A DNA stretch of 64,000 nt. It comes from Gemmatimonadota bacterium (GTDB lineage Bacteria; Gemmatimonadota; Gemmatimonadetes; Longimicrobiales; Gaopeijiaceae). The notes beneath the pieces were generated by a model. The model made no database searches and was not told the origin of the DNA. It was given only the letters and a program-made list of their open reading frames with translations. Each line of letters opens with the position of its first letter. Position 1 is the stretch's first letter. Positions 1 to 8,209 of this stretch are shown one piece after another. The stretch covers positions 1-64,000 of the forward strand of contig JAJCZZ010000096.1 of NCBI GenBank assembly GCA_029262115.1, given 5' to 3'. A program made the position numbers and the translations under genes.

Positions 1-101
1 AACGCATCGCGGTAGGCGGCGATGGTATGCGCACTCGCGTGACGTTGGGAGACAAGACGCTCAGTGAAGAACGCCTGGAGTGTCGGTGCGAGCATGCTCA
101 T
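1..101 (-). CDS. Tyrosine recombinase, N-terminal fragment (runs off the window)
   Basis: Only the first 33 residues lie in the window, starting MSMLAPTLQAFFTERL and containing HASAHTIAAYRDA. This is the usual opening of the SAM-like core-binding domain of XerC/D-type integrases. The ATG at 101 overlaps the TGA of the upstream recombinase remnant (ATGA, 98-101), the translational coupling known from RIT elements, in which three tyrosine recombinase genes sit in tandem. Its position after another recombinase suggests it is the third member (RitC-like). Whether it is intact cannot be told from here. The family call rests on a short piece but on a strongly characteristic pattern together with the neighbour. 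Confidence 0.7.
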   Translation of the reverse strand, partial: MSMLAPTLQAFFTERLVSQRHASAHTIAAYRDA

Positions 102-590
102 GCCCGCTCCTCCGATGCGGACTCGAGCCGCTCGGCGGCGAGGCCGAGCAACTCGGGCGCGGCCGACAGATACCAGTACGTGTTCGCCGGGTGGAGGTGG
201 CCCAGATACGTCGAGAGGGATGGCAAACGGGACTCGACGTCCTCAACCGTCCCGATACCACTCGATGAGCGTCGATACGGCCAAGCTGTGCCTCAGGTCG
301 TGCGGCCGGGGACGACACGTCGGCGAGCGCGGTGTCAGACCCGCCCCGCGCACGAGCCCGAGGAAGCCGATATGGACGTTGCCGCAGAGCAGCCGAGTCC
401 CCGCTAAGGAGACGAAGAAGGCTGGCGAACTCGCCCGCGGGCAGAGCTTGTCGCGCCGCCCCACGTAGGCGCGAAGGGCAGCGGTTGTGGTGTCATGCAC
501 GGGGAGTTCGCGGGTCTTCCCGAACTTCGAGTGGCGCACGAGGAGGAGACCACGGGTGAGATCGACGTCCTCGCGGTAGGCCGGCCGAGT
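98..590 (-). pseudogene. Tyrosine recombinase remnant, 5'-truncated and frameshifted
   Basis: This is the catalytic half of an integrase. Reading right to left there is REDVDLTRG, then VRHSKFGKTRELPVH, then a HDLRHSLAVSTL motif (the HxLRH box), followed by WYRDG and a stop at 243-245. The protein resumes in another frame with STYLGHLHPANTYWYLSAAP, which carries the nucleophile-region Tyr, and ends at 98. Removing one T near 245 would restore a continuous reading frame, so a 1-nt insertion is the likely lesion. The N-terminal domain and first catalytic Arg region are missing: upstream of about 585-590 the sequence belongs to the BNR lipoprotein gene. It is probably the middle gene of a RIT-type recombinase trio. 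A sequencing error could explain the frameshift but not the missing 5' half. Confidence 0.75.
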
Positions 591-1632
591 CTACGACATC
601 CGCTACGAGGTGGACGCCTCCGCACGAGTCGATGACGGCCTTAGTGTTATCGACAGCCGCCGGAAGAGAAAAGGGCTCCGCGAACCGCCAAGCGCTGGAC
701 CCTGCGGCCCGCCAGCCGTGATGGAGCGTAGAGGTGCCGAAGAGGCGATCCTCTTCCGTCTCGATCCAAAGGACGTGGAGGTCACCGACCGGGTCCAGTA
801 GTGGCCAGGTGTCTGCCCGTGCACCTCGAGTGCCTTGGTCGACTACCTCCGGATCAGACCACGTCGTACCGGCGTCATGGGAGGAGAGACTCAACACTCG
901 GGTCCTGTCGGAAGCGCGATGCCAATCGACATACGCCACCTCCAGCGAGGCGCCTCTTCCCGTCACGCCTAGATAAATCGGCGAGCCCGCGAGCGCGAGG
1001 GTGTCGAGCGAGAGAAGAGACCCCTCTCGCGCCTTCGCCAGTACAGTTGGGCCAGTACCTGAGCCTCCGATAGGAAAGGTGTCGAACACGATGTTCAACA
1101 CTCCGCTCTCGGGCTCCAGGAACATCCCGCTCCGTTCCCGACTCCAGTACAGGCGTGCTCCATCAAACAGCTTCAGGGGTCGGGACCACGCCCCAGCGTG
1201 ATACGTCGCATGCCACAGTTCCACAAGTGCCGGAAAGGCCGTGTCGAGGCCCGTGCGGAGCGGCTCTTCAGCCTCTGCCCAGACGAGATGCATCCGGTCA
1301 TCCGAATCGAACGCGATGCGGGGATGCAAGAACTGGAAGTCTCCGGCCGGGCGCCCGATGTCCTCCCCGCTCCCGGACCCAAGAAAGAACGGTTCTACAA
1401 GCGGAGTCGAATCGCGTAGCTGAAGGTTGAGTCCTGCCACGAACGGGTGACCCTGGCGGACTGCGAGGTCGGGGGATCGAAGCAACACACCGACCGGGGA
1501 CATGGTCGCGGCAGGACTCCAGTCCTCGACGACACACACCGGGGCATCGGGCTCCAGGCGGGGACCACGAAGCTGGGACGGGATGACGACGCAGCCTATG
1601 GTCATCAGGCACAATGCCATCGCGAGCTTCAA
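493..1632 (-). pseudogene. BNR/sialidase-like lipoprotein, 3' end lost to an integrase junction
   Basis: A TTG start at 1632 follows a good ribosome binding site (AGGAG, 8 nt away) and opens a lipoprotein signal peptide MKLAMALCLMTIGC, with the lipobox cysteine at residue 14. The body has BNR/Asp-box-like pieces such as SSHDAGTTWSDPEVV and a WAEAEE segment, as in secreted sialidase-superfamily propellers. After about residue 345 (VHLVADVVDS) the frame runs into integrase DNA read in the wrong frame and ends in an Arg/Pro-rich tail at 493. The open frame continues upstream to 2070, but that part has no coding character. The protein would be exported and lipid-anchored; its substrate is unknown. 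I infer it is non-functional because propeller blades are missing. Confidence 0.65.
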
Positions 1633-1923
1633 CGCCGCGTCTCCTGTAGGTCGCAAGTGACGGGTAGGCCGAGCCCCACGCGAGGCCATCAAATCGAGGA
1701 GGTGTCCAGCCTTCACTACCAGCAGCCGAGGCACTTCGATCCGAAACGGCCCCGATTCACACTTCCTCCACGCCTCCACCACCAGTCCGCTACCTGACCG
1801 GCACCCCACCACCACCACCGTCGCGCGGCTCCGGGCCATCGTTCCTACGTAGGCCAACCAACGGATGGGGGTGGTGTGATGAGGGGCACGGCGGGATGGG
1901 ATGGGATGGGGGTGGTGGAGGGG
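1633..1923. other. Divergent intergenic region
   Basis: This holds the 5' regions of the BNR lipoprotein remnant (minus) and the DUF5916 gene (plus). I see a perfect 10-bp palindrome CCTACGTAGG at 1844-1853 and a purine-rich run of GGGAT repeats at about 1890-1925. I see no convincing -35/-10 pair and no RNA gene. Confidence 0.4.
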
Positions 1924-4590
1924 ATGAGCCGCAGGTCGGCGCCGCCCCTTTCCGTGGTTGGGCTCGGCGTCACGTTCATGGCGGCAGTCGCGCTCACGGC
2001 TGGACCGGTCGCGGCCCAGTCGTCGGCGGGCGACGGAGGAGCGGAGGGGCGCGGTCCTCTGGTGATGCAAGCTACTCCGGTCACGGGCGACATCGTGATC
2101 GATGGCCGACTCGACGAGTCTGCCTGGTCGTCAGCTCTCGCGGCTCGCGACTTCGTTCAGCTTCAGCCGCTCGAGGGCAGCCCGGCGACCGAACCAACGG
2201 AGGTTCGTATCCTCGTCGACGACGGGGCGATGTACGTGGGCGCACACATGATGGACAGCGATCCGGACGGCATCGTCACACGCCTGGGGCGGCGAGACCA
2301 GGATGTTCAGGCCGATTGGTTCTACATCTACATCGATGGGTACCACGACCGGCGAACCGCCCTCGGCTTCGGCGTCAGCGCCGCCGGTGTCCAACGCGAC
2401 CTCAGGGTCTCCGACGACGTTCAGCGCGACGACGGGTGGGACGCGGTCTGGCAGTCCGAGGTTCGCCGTGTCCCCGATGGGTGGGTTGCCGAGCTGCGCA
2501 TCCCCCTGTCACAGCTTCGGTTCAACCAGGACGGAGCGCCCATGTGGGGCGCCAACTTCGCACGGATCGTGGCTCGGAAGAACGAGCGGAGCCACTGGGC
2601 CCCGATGTCCCAGGGCACGCAGTCGTTCGTGTCACGCTTCGGCGATCTCCTGGGGGTCGACGGCCTCGACCCACGACGACGGGTCGAGATCCTTCCATAC
2701 ACGCTCGCTCGCGTCACCAGCGAGCCGGTCGCGCAGGGCGACCCCTTCAACTCGTCGCAACAGGGAAGCGGCGCTGTAGGAGGGGACCTTCGCGTGGGTC
2801 TCGGGTCCTCGCTCACCCTCTCGGCCACGATCAACCCCGACTTCGGACAGGTCGAGGGAGATCCGGCGGTCCTCAACCTGACCGCCTTCGAGACGTTCCA
2901 GCAGGAGCGCCGACCGTTCTTCCTGGAGGGGGCGGACATCTTCGGCCTCTCGTTTCCGGGCTGGCCGCCCGCGTTCTACTCCCGCCGGATCGGCCGGAGT
3001 CCGCAGGCTCCCAGCCCCTCGGGATCTCTCTATCTCGATCGGCCGACCTCCACGACCATCCTCGGTGCGCTCAAGCTGTCCGGAAAGACGGAGAGCGGGT
3101 GGTCGATCGGTCTCCTCGACGCCCTCACGCCCACCGAGCATACGCGCTATCTCACGACCGACTCGGTCGTGGGCCGAGCCGTTGCCGAGCCCCTGACCCA
3201 CTATGCGGCGGCGAGGGTCGCGCGGGAGTTCCGCGGCGGCCGTTCGTCCGTCGGCCTCCTGGGCACGACGGTGAATCGGGCACTGGCGGACGACCCCGCG
3301 CTGGCCTTCCTGCGAGAGGACGCCTACACCCTGGCGCTCGATGCGCGGCACCGTTTCGCCGGGAGTCGATGGGAGGCCCGGCTCGGCCTCCAGACCAGCA
3401 GCGTGCACGGAGACACCCTGGCCATCCGTCGTGTACAAGCCGCTCCCGGCCACTACTACCAACGTCCGGACGCGGACCATCTGACGCTCGATCCCCTTCG
3501 AACCTCTCTTGGGGGATACCTCGGGGGATTCACCGTCCAGAAGATCGAAGGTACGTGGAAGACCGGAGTGTACACGCAGGCTACATCTCCCGGTTTCGAG
3601 GTGAGCGACCTGGGATTCAACCCCTCGCTCGATCAGGTCAATACCAACGCATGGCTCCGATACGAGGAGTTCACGCCCGGTTCGGTCTTCAGAAGTTGGG
3701 GCCTGGGGTCGTCTTCGATGGTCCAGAGCGACTTCGGCGGGACGCTACAGGAGCTGACCGTCGACGCCGGACTCAACTTCGAGCTTCTGAACTATTGGGG
3801 CGGCAACGTGTGGGTCATGCGTCACCAACCTGCCTGGACGACGGATCACCTGCGCGGCGGGCCGGCGCTGCGGAAGCCCGGCCGATGGATGGGCCAGTTC
3901 GGAGTCAACTCGGATCGGCGAAGCGCGGTGTCCGGGAACGCCTCGGTGTTCTGGGAAGCCGAGGACGAGACCGCCGACCGCTTTGTGAACGTGAGCACCA
4001 CCGTGCGCATCCAGCCATCCGACCGGCTGAACGTCGAGGTGGGTCCCACGGTCAACTTCGGGCGCTCCGACTGGCAATTCGTGGGCGCGTTCGGTGCCCC
4101 GACCGACCGACGCTACCTGGTGGGTGGTCTCGACCGTCGTACGGTGACCCTGACGGGCAGGCTGGACTACGCCGCTTCGAGAACGCTGTCGCTCCAAGTC
4201 TATGCCCGCCCCTTCGTCGGATCGGTGGAGTACGATGCCTTTCGAGAGGTGGACACCCCCTCCGGAGCCTCCTTCTCCGACCGCTTTCGCGATCTGGCAG
4301 TCTCGCCAGAGGAGCGGGACGGCGGTGACGCCCTTTCTCTCGATCGGGACGACGACGGCGTGGCGGACTTCCAATTAGGCGACCCGTCATTCACCACCGC
4401 CGCCGTGCAGGTCAACACCGTTCTGCGCTGGGAGTACCGACCGGGGTCGACGCTGTTCGCCGTTTGGAGTCACGACCGGGACGACTTCGCGCGGGACGAC
4501 TTCGGCCTCGGCCCGAGCGTGGATCGCCTGTGGGCGGCACCGGCCCGGAACGTGTTCATGCTCAAGGTGAGCTACTGGCTGGGGCGCTGA
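1924..4590 (+). CDS. DUF5916 family protein with CBM9-like N-terminal domain
   Basis: A secreted protein of about 888 residues. The N-terminus has a signal peptide (VVGLGVTFMAAVALTAGPVA, then AQS). Residues about 30-220 match the CBM9-like fold typical of this family (IDGRLDESAWSSA, VRILVDDGAMYVGAHM, GWVAELRIPLSQLRF). The remainder is the DUF5916 region, with hallmarks FFLEGADIFGL and FYSRRIGRSP, and its many alternating-hydrophobic strands end in KVSYWLGR as in an outer-membrane beta-barrel. I place the start at 1924 because GGAGG precedes it and the signal peptide follows directly; upstream ATGs at 1876 and 1906 are possible. Family members sit in the outer membrane with unknown substrate, and carbohydrate or peptide handling is only a guess. 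Confidence 0.85.
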   Translation: MSRRSAPPLSVVGLGVTFMAAVALTAGPVAAQSSAGDGGAEGRGPLVMQATPVTGDIVIDGRLDESAWSSALAARDFVQLQPLEGSPATEPTEVRILVDDGAMYVGAHMMDSDPDGIVTRLGRRDQDVQADWFYIYIDGYHDRRTALGFGVSAAGVQRDLRVSDDVQRDDGWDAVWQSEVRRVPDGWVAELRIPLSQLRFNQDGAPMWGANFARIVARKNERSHWAPMSQGTQSFVSRFGDLLGVDGLDPRRRVEILPYTLARVTSEPVAQGDPFNSSQQGSGAVGGDLRVGLGSSLTLSATINPDFGQVEGDPAVLNLTAFETFQQERRPFFLEGADIFGLSFPGWPPAFYSRRIGRSPQAPSPSGSLYLDRPTSTTILGALKLSGKTESGWSIGLLDALTPTEHTRYLTTDSVVGRAVAEPLTHYAAARVAREFRGGRSSVGLLGTTVNRALADDPALAFLREDAYTLALDARHRFAGSRWEARLGLQTSSVHGDTLAIRRVQAAPGHYYQRPDADHLTLDPLRTSLGGYLGGFTVQKIEGTWKTGVYTQATSPGFEVSDLGFNPSLDQVNTNAWLRYEEFTPGSVFRSWGLGSSSMVQSDFGGTLQELTVDAGLNFELLNYWGGNVWVMRHQPAWTTDHLRGGPALRKPGRWMGQFGVNSDRRSAVSGNASVFWEAEDETADRFVNVSTTVRIQPSDRLNVEVGPTVNFGRSDWQFVGAFGAPTDRRYLVGGLDRRTVTLTGRLDYAASRTLSLQVYARPFVGSVEYDAFREVDTPSGASFSDRFRDLAVSPEERDGGDALSLDRDDDGVADFQLGDPSFTTAAVQVNTVLRWEYRPGSTLFAVWSHDRDDFARDDFGLGPSVDRLWAAPARNVFMLKVSYWLGR

Positions 4591-4802
4591 CGACCTCCAC
4601 CACCACCCCACCCCCCGGGTTGGACCACGTAAGCACCTCACTCGGGACGGGTCCATAGCCGAGCGGGCACGGCCAGCCGTGCGCCATCTACTACGGCGAC
4701 GCGAGCGCGTCGAACGCGTCCCCGGCGACGAACCCCACTGTGGTCGTGTCCGCACCGTGACGAGTTGACGGACCGGACGACACTCATGACCTTCTACGGA
4801 CT

Positions 4803-4877
4803 ATGACGATCTCACTCGCTCACCATCACCATCATCACGCGGCCTTTGCGGGCGGCGCGGGCGAGGTGTGCGCGTAG
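4803..4877 (+). CDS. hisL: Histidine operon leader peptide with six consecutive His codons
   Basis: A 24-codon open frame, MTISLA followed by HHHHHH (CAC CAT CAC CAT CAT CAC, 4821-4838), then AAFAGGAGEVCA and TAG at 4875. It lies between the DUF5916 gene and hisG and is followed by a terminator hairpin directly before hisG. This is the architecture of his attenuators in enterobacteria: a ribosome stalls at the His codons when charged tRNA-His is scarce. Mixed use of CAC and CAT argues against a simple-repeat accident. The ribosome binding site is weak (ACGGA only 2 nt from ATG). A TTGACG at 4765-4770 could be a -35, but I find no good -10 partner. Confidence 0.85.
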   Translation: MTISLAHHHHHHAAFAGGAGEVCA

Positions 4878-4917
4878 GACGAACCTTGTCCGACGAGAGC
4901 ATCCGACCGCGGCCCGC
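4848..4917 (+). promoter_or_regulatory. Candidate antiterminator of the his leader
   Basis: GCGGGC at 4848-4853 can pair with GCCCGC at 4912-4917, and CGCGG at 4856-4860 with CCGCG at 4907-4911. Together they give 11 base pairs with a 2-nt bulge. The right half overlaps the 5' arm of the terminator (4906-4915), so the two structures exclude each other. The left half starts 9 nt after the last His codon. A ribosome stalled on the His codons would leave most of it free, while one finishing at the TAG would cover it. A weak 4-bp hairpin GGAC/GTCC (4877-4891) might act as a pause site. Pairings were found by eye, without energy calculation. Confidence 0.55.
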
Positions 4918-4941
4918 TTCAGTGGGCCGCGGTTTTTTTTT
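4906..4941 (+). terminator. Intrinsic terminator (attenuator) upstream of hisG
   Basis: A perfect 10-bp stem ACCGCGGCCC / GGGCCGCGGT (4906-4915 and 4924-4933) with an 8-nt loop is followed by an uninterrupted run of nine Ts (4933-4941). It ends 9 nt before the hisG ATG and directly abuts its GGAG ribosome binding site (4942-4945). A terminator this strong immediately before the first gene of an operon only makes sense if conditional. Confidence 0.9.
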
Positions 4942-4950
4942 GGAGATGAC

Positions 4951-5832
4951 ATGACAGACGAACGACGACCGGTGCGGGTCGCCCTGCCGAACAAGGGGCG
5001 CCTGTCCGAGAAGGCGCTGGCGCTTTTCGAGCAGGCGGGCTTGCGTGCGCAGTTTCGCGCGGACCGGGCGCTCCTGGCGTCCCTCGGACCGCACTTCCAG
5101 GCCATCATGGTGCGCGCGGCCGACATCCCGGAGTTCCTGGCGGACGGGGCGGCGGAGATCGGCGTCACCGGCGCTGACCTCGTGTCCGAGAGCGGGCGCG
5201 ACCTCCATGAAGTCCTGGACCTGGGCTTCGGATCGTGTCGATTGGTCGTGGCGGTCAAGGACGACTCGCCGGTGAGGCGGGCGGCCGATCTCCCGTCGGG
5301 CACCCGGGTCGCAACCTCCTTTCCGGGCATCACCCGGAGATACTTCGCCTCCCTCGGCATCGAGATCGAGGTGGCCACGGTGACCGGCGCAACCGAGATC
5401 GCGCCGCATCTCGGCGTAGCAGACGTCATCGTCGATCTCAGCTCGACCGGCTCCACCCTGCGCGTGAACGGCCTGCGGGAAGTTGACACCGTACTCGAGT
5501 CGTCAGCACGGCTCGTCGCTTCTCCCAGCGCTATGACCGAGCCCACCGTCCGCGCCCGCGTCGACGAACTCGCGACCGCGCTGGAGTCGGTCCTCCGCGC
5601 GCAGGCCAAGCGCTACCTGATGGCCAACGTGCCCCGCGACCGCCTGGAGGACGTGCGGAGGGTGCTCCCGGGCATCAACGGACCGACCATCGTGGATGTC
5701 CTCGACGACGACCGGTGGGTCGCCGCCCATGCCGTGGTGGACGCCGACCGCGTCTACCAGACGATCTCTTCCTTGAAGGATCTGGGCGCCGAAGGCATCC
5801 TGGTGACTCGAATCGAGCGGCTCATGCCATGA
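4951..5832 (+). CDS. hisG: ATP phosphoribosyltransferase, long form
   Basis: Catalyses the first step of histidine synthesis: ATP + PRPP to phosphoribosyl-ATP. At 293 residues it is the long, homohexameric form that needs no HisZ. Visible signatures are RVALPNKGRLSEKAL at the N-terminus, EIGVTGADLV, GFGSCRLVVAV and the PRPP-binding stretch VDLSSTGSTLR. The last 75-80 residues (GPTIVDVL to GAEGILVTRIERL) form the ACT-like regulatory domain that binds histidine. The ATG at 4951 follows GGAG by 5 nt. It is the first structural gene after the attenuator, and its stop overlaps hisD (ATGA). Control is therefore likely double, by attenuation and by feedback inhibition. Confidence 0.97.
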   Translation: MTDERRPVRVALPNKGRLSEKALALFEQAGLRAQFRADRALLASLGPHFQAIMVRAADIPEFLADGAAEIGVTGADLVSESGRDLHEVLDLGFGSCRLVVAVKDDSPVRRAADLPSGTRVATSFPGITRRYFASLGIEIEVATVTGATEIAPHLGVADVIVDLSSTGSTLRVNGLREVDTVLESSARLVASPSAMTEPTVRARVDELATALESVLRAQAKRYLMANVPRDRLEDVRRVLPGINGPTIVDVLDDDRWVAAHAVVDADRVYQTISSLKDLGAEGILVTRIERLMP

Positions 5833-7142
5833 CCATCCATCTGTTCGCCGAAGGGCGGCTGTCCGAACTCTCACCGGACGGTCGGCGGCACCTCCTGGAG
5901 CGCGCCCCCGCTGACGCTCCGGACGTGAGAAATACCGTCGCCGCCCTGATGGAGGATGTGCGCCAGCGCGGAGACGCCGCCCTGCTGGAGATGGCGCATG
6001 ACTTCGACGGCGTCGACCTGGACGTGGTCGAGGTCCCGACGGATCGGTGGCATGCGGCCGCCGCGGAGTTGGATTACGGCTTCGTGTCCGCCCTCACTCG
6101 TGCGGCGGACAACATCCGCACGTTCCACGAGGCGCAGCTCCCCGAAGACGTGGCGGTGGAGGTGGAGCCGGGCGTTCGGATCACCCGGCGCTGGGCTCCT
6201 CTCCAGCGGGTCGGCGTGTACGCGCCGGGGGGCACCGCGGCGTACGCCAGTTCGGTGCTCATGGGGGTCGTGCCGGCCCGGGCGGCCGGAGTGACCGACG
6301 TGATCGTATGTTCGCCGCCGGCCCGCGACACGGGTGAGCCGCCGGTCGAGGTCATGGCGGCGTGCGCTCTAGCCGGAGCAACTCGCCTGTTCGCCGTGGG
6401 TGGGGCTGGCGCGGTGGCGGCGCTCGCCTTTGGCACGCAGTCGATTCCGGCGGTCGACGCGGTCGTCGGCCCAGGCAATCGGTGGGTGACCGAAGCCAAA
6501 CGGCAGGTAGCGGGCCGCGTCGTGATCGATTCGCCCGCGGGGCCGTCGGAGGTCCTGGTCGTTGCCGATGAGTCGGCCAACCCGCGCTTCGTAGCCGCCG
6601 AACTCCTCGCCCAGGCTGAACACGACCCGGAGGCCGCGTGCGTATTGTTGGCTGTGGGCGACGACGTGGGCGACGACGTGGCCGCTCGGGTCAGAGTGGC
6701 TCTCACGGACCTCTTGGCCGACGCGCCCCGCGCGGACATCGCGCGGGAAGCCCTCGCGACCCACGGCGCGATCCTCGTCGCGGCCGATCTGGACGAAGCG
6801 GTCGACTTCGCGGAGGCGTACGCCGCGGAGCATCTGTCGATCATGACCGCCGACGCCGCCGGCGTGGCGGCTCGGATCCCCACGGCCGGCACGACGTTCG
6901 TCGGCCGGTGGGCGTCCGTCGTGTTCGGCGACTACCTGACCGGTGCCAACCATGTCCTTCCCACCGAAGGCAGGGCGCGCAGCTTCTCGGGGCTGAGCAC
7001 GCTCCACTTTCTGCGCAGCTACACCGTCCAGGAGATCGACGAGGTGGGCGCGCGCTCCCTCGCGGCCGACGTTGATCGGCTGGCCCGGGCCGAGGGCCTC
7101 CCGGCGCACGCGTTGGCCGCGCGCCTGCGAGCGCCGGCATGA
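5829..7142 (+). CDS. hisD: Histidinol dehydrogenase
   Basis: NAD-dependent zinc enzyme that oxidises histidinol to histidine in two steps, the last reaction of the pathway. 437 residues, normal for the family. Motifs include GVYAPGGTAAYASSVLMGV, VVGPGNRWVTEAKRQV, the zinc-ligand region LAQAEHDPEAA, and YAAEHLSIMTAD near the C-terminus. The ATG at 5829 overlaps the hisG TGA and the end overlaps hisC (ATGA), so the three are likely translated in a coupled way. An upstream in-frame ATG at 5715 lies inside hisG and is rejected. Confidence 0.97.
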   Translation: MTIHLFAEGRLSELSPDGRRHLLERAPADAPDVRNTVAALMEDVRQRGDAALLEMAHDFDGVDLDVVEVPTDRWHAAAAELDYGFVSALTRAADNIRTFHEAQLPEDVAVEVEPGVRITRRWAPLQRVGVYAPGGTAAYASSVLMGVVPARAAGVTDVIVCSPPARDTGEPPVEVMAACALAGATRLFAVGGAGAVAALAFGTQSIPAVDAVVGPGNRWVTEAKRQVAGRVVIDSPAGPSEVLVVADESANPRFVAAELLAQAEHDPEAACVLLAVGDDVGDDVAARVRVALTDLLADAPRADIAREALATHGAILVAADLDEAVDFAEAYAAEHLSIMTADAAGVAARIPTAGTTFVGRWASVVFGDYLTGANHVLPTEGRARSFSGLSTLHFLRSYTVQEIDEVGARSLAADVDRLARAEGLPAHALAARLRAPA

Positions 7143-8209
7143 GCCCCTTCCCCCGACCGGACTACGAGGCGCTGACGCGCTACACGCCCGACCGGCGCCC
7201 CGTCGGCATCGATCTGAGCGACAATACCAATCTGTGGGGCACGCACCCGGCCGCGTTGGAGCGGATCCGATCCGCCGGTCCCAACGATCTTGCGCGCTAC
7301 CCGGACCTGTATGCGGACAGATTGCGGGAGGCCGTGGCACACCACTTCGGCGTCGCCGTCGACTGCGTGACGACGGGGTGCGGCTCGGACGACGTGCTCG
7401 ACTCGGCCTTTCGAGCCGCGGGTGGTGACAGCGCGACGATCTCCTTCGCCGCTCCCACCTTCTCGATGGTCGAGCCGCTGGCCCGAATGAACGGCATGGA
7501 GGTGCGGCCGACGTCCTGGCCCGACGCCCTCGACGACCCCGGCCTCCTCCTAGCGGGCGCGCCATCCGTCGTCTACGTCTGTCGGCCCAACAACCCGACC
7601 GGTGAGCAAGCTCCCGACGAGTGGCTGGACGAGCTGCTGGCGAGGGTCGGAGGCGACGGTCCCCTCGTCATTCTCGATGAGGCGTATGCGGACTTCGCCG
7701 AGGAGACACGGCTACCCACGGCTCCCGACCACCCCCGGCTTCTCGTCGCGCGAACGGCTTCCAAGGCGTACGGACTTGCCGGCCTGCGGACCGGCTTCGC
7801 GGTCGCGTGCGCAGAGGTCGCCCTCGAGGTCGAGAAGTCGCGCGGGCCCTACAAGGTCACCCGCCTGGGGACGGATGCGGCCGCGGCGGCCGTGCTCGAC
7901 GAGGACGGTTGGATGGCCGGCGTCGTCCGCTCCACCATCGAGAACCGCAGGCGCCTGAGCCGCGAACTGGACGCTCGCGGCTACGCGCCGCTCTCCTCGC
8001 GGAGCAACTTTCTCCTCTTCCGCTCTCTCACCGGCGCAGCTCGGGAGGACGCCCTTCGGTTGCGGGCCCGGGACGTGGCGGTTCGGCCCTTCAGCGGTAT
8101 TCCGGGGATGGGGGACGGGCTCCGCGTGACCGTGGGGCCGTGGTCGATGATGGAGGCGTTCTTGACCGCCCTGGACGAGGAGATCGCAGCGTTGGAGGTC
8201 CGCTCGTGA
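7139..8209 (+). CDS. hisC: Histidinol-phosphate aminotransferase
   Basis: PLP-dependent class I/II aminotransferase converting imidazole-acetol phosphate to histidinol phosphate. 356 residues. The substrate-side motif LSDNTNLWG, the CRPNNPTG motif, LDEAYADFAEE, and the PLP lysine in ARTASKAYGLAGLRTGFA (Lys209) are all visible, as is the C-terminal phosphate-binding Arg context GDGLRVTVG. It overlaps hisD (ATGA) and hisH (GTGA). No histidinol-phosphatase gene is found in the operon, so that step must be encoded elsewhere. Confidence 0.95.
   Translation: MSPFPRPDYEALTRYTPDRRPVGIDLSDNTNLWGTHPAALERIRSAGPNDLARYPDLYADRLREAVAHHFGVAVDCVTTGCGSDDVLDSAFRAAGGDSATISFAAPTFSMVEPLARMNGMEVRPTSWPDALDDPGLLLAGAPSVVYVCRPNNPTGEQAPDEWLDELLARVGGDGPLVILDEAYADFAEETRLPTAPDHPRLLVARTASKAYGLAGLRTGFAVACAEVALEVEKSRGPYKVTRLGTDAAAAAVLDEDGWMAGVVRSTIENRRRLSRELDARGYAPLSSRSNFLLFRSLTGAAREDALRLRARDVAVRPFSGIPGMGDGLRVTVGPWSMMEAFLTALDEEIAALEVRS

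Noticed and set aside
1633-2070. Upstream extension of the BNR lipoprotein frame to 2070
   Set aside because: The TTG at 1632 has a good ribosome binding site and starts a lipoprotein signal; the upstream part is Arg/His-rich and antisense to the DUF5916 gene.
4821-4838. Six-His run as a cloning tag or vector contamination
   Set aside because: It is flanked by native GC-rich sequence, followed by a terminator and hisG, and sits exactly where a his leader is expected.
4812-5609. Minus-strand open frames over hisG
   Set aside because: They are antisense shadows typical of GC-rich coding sequence, with Ser/Arg/Thr-rich composition and no family features.
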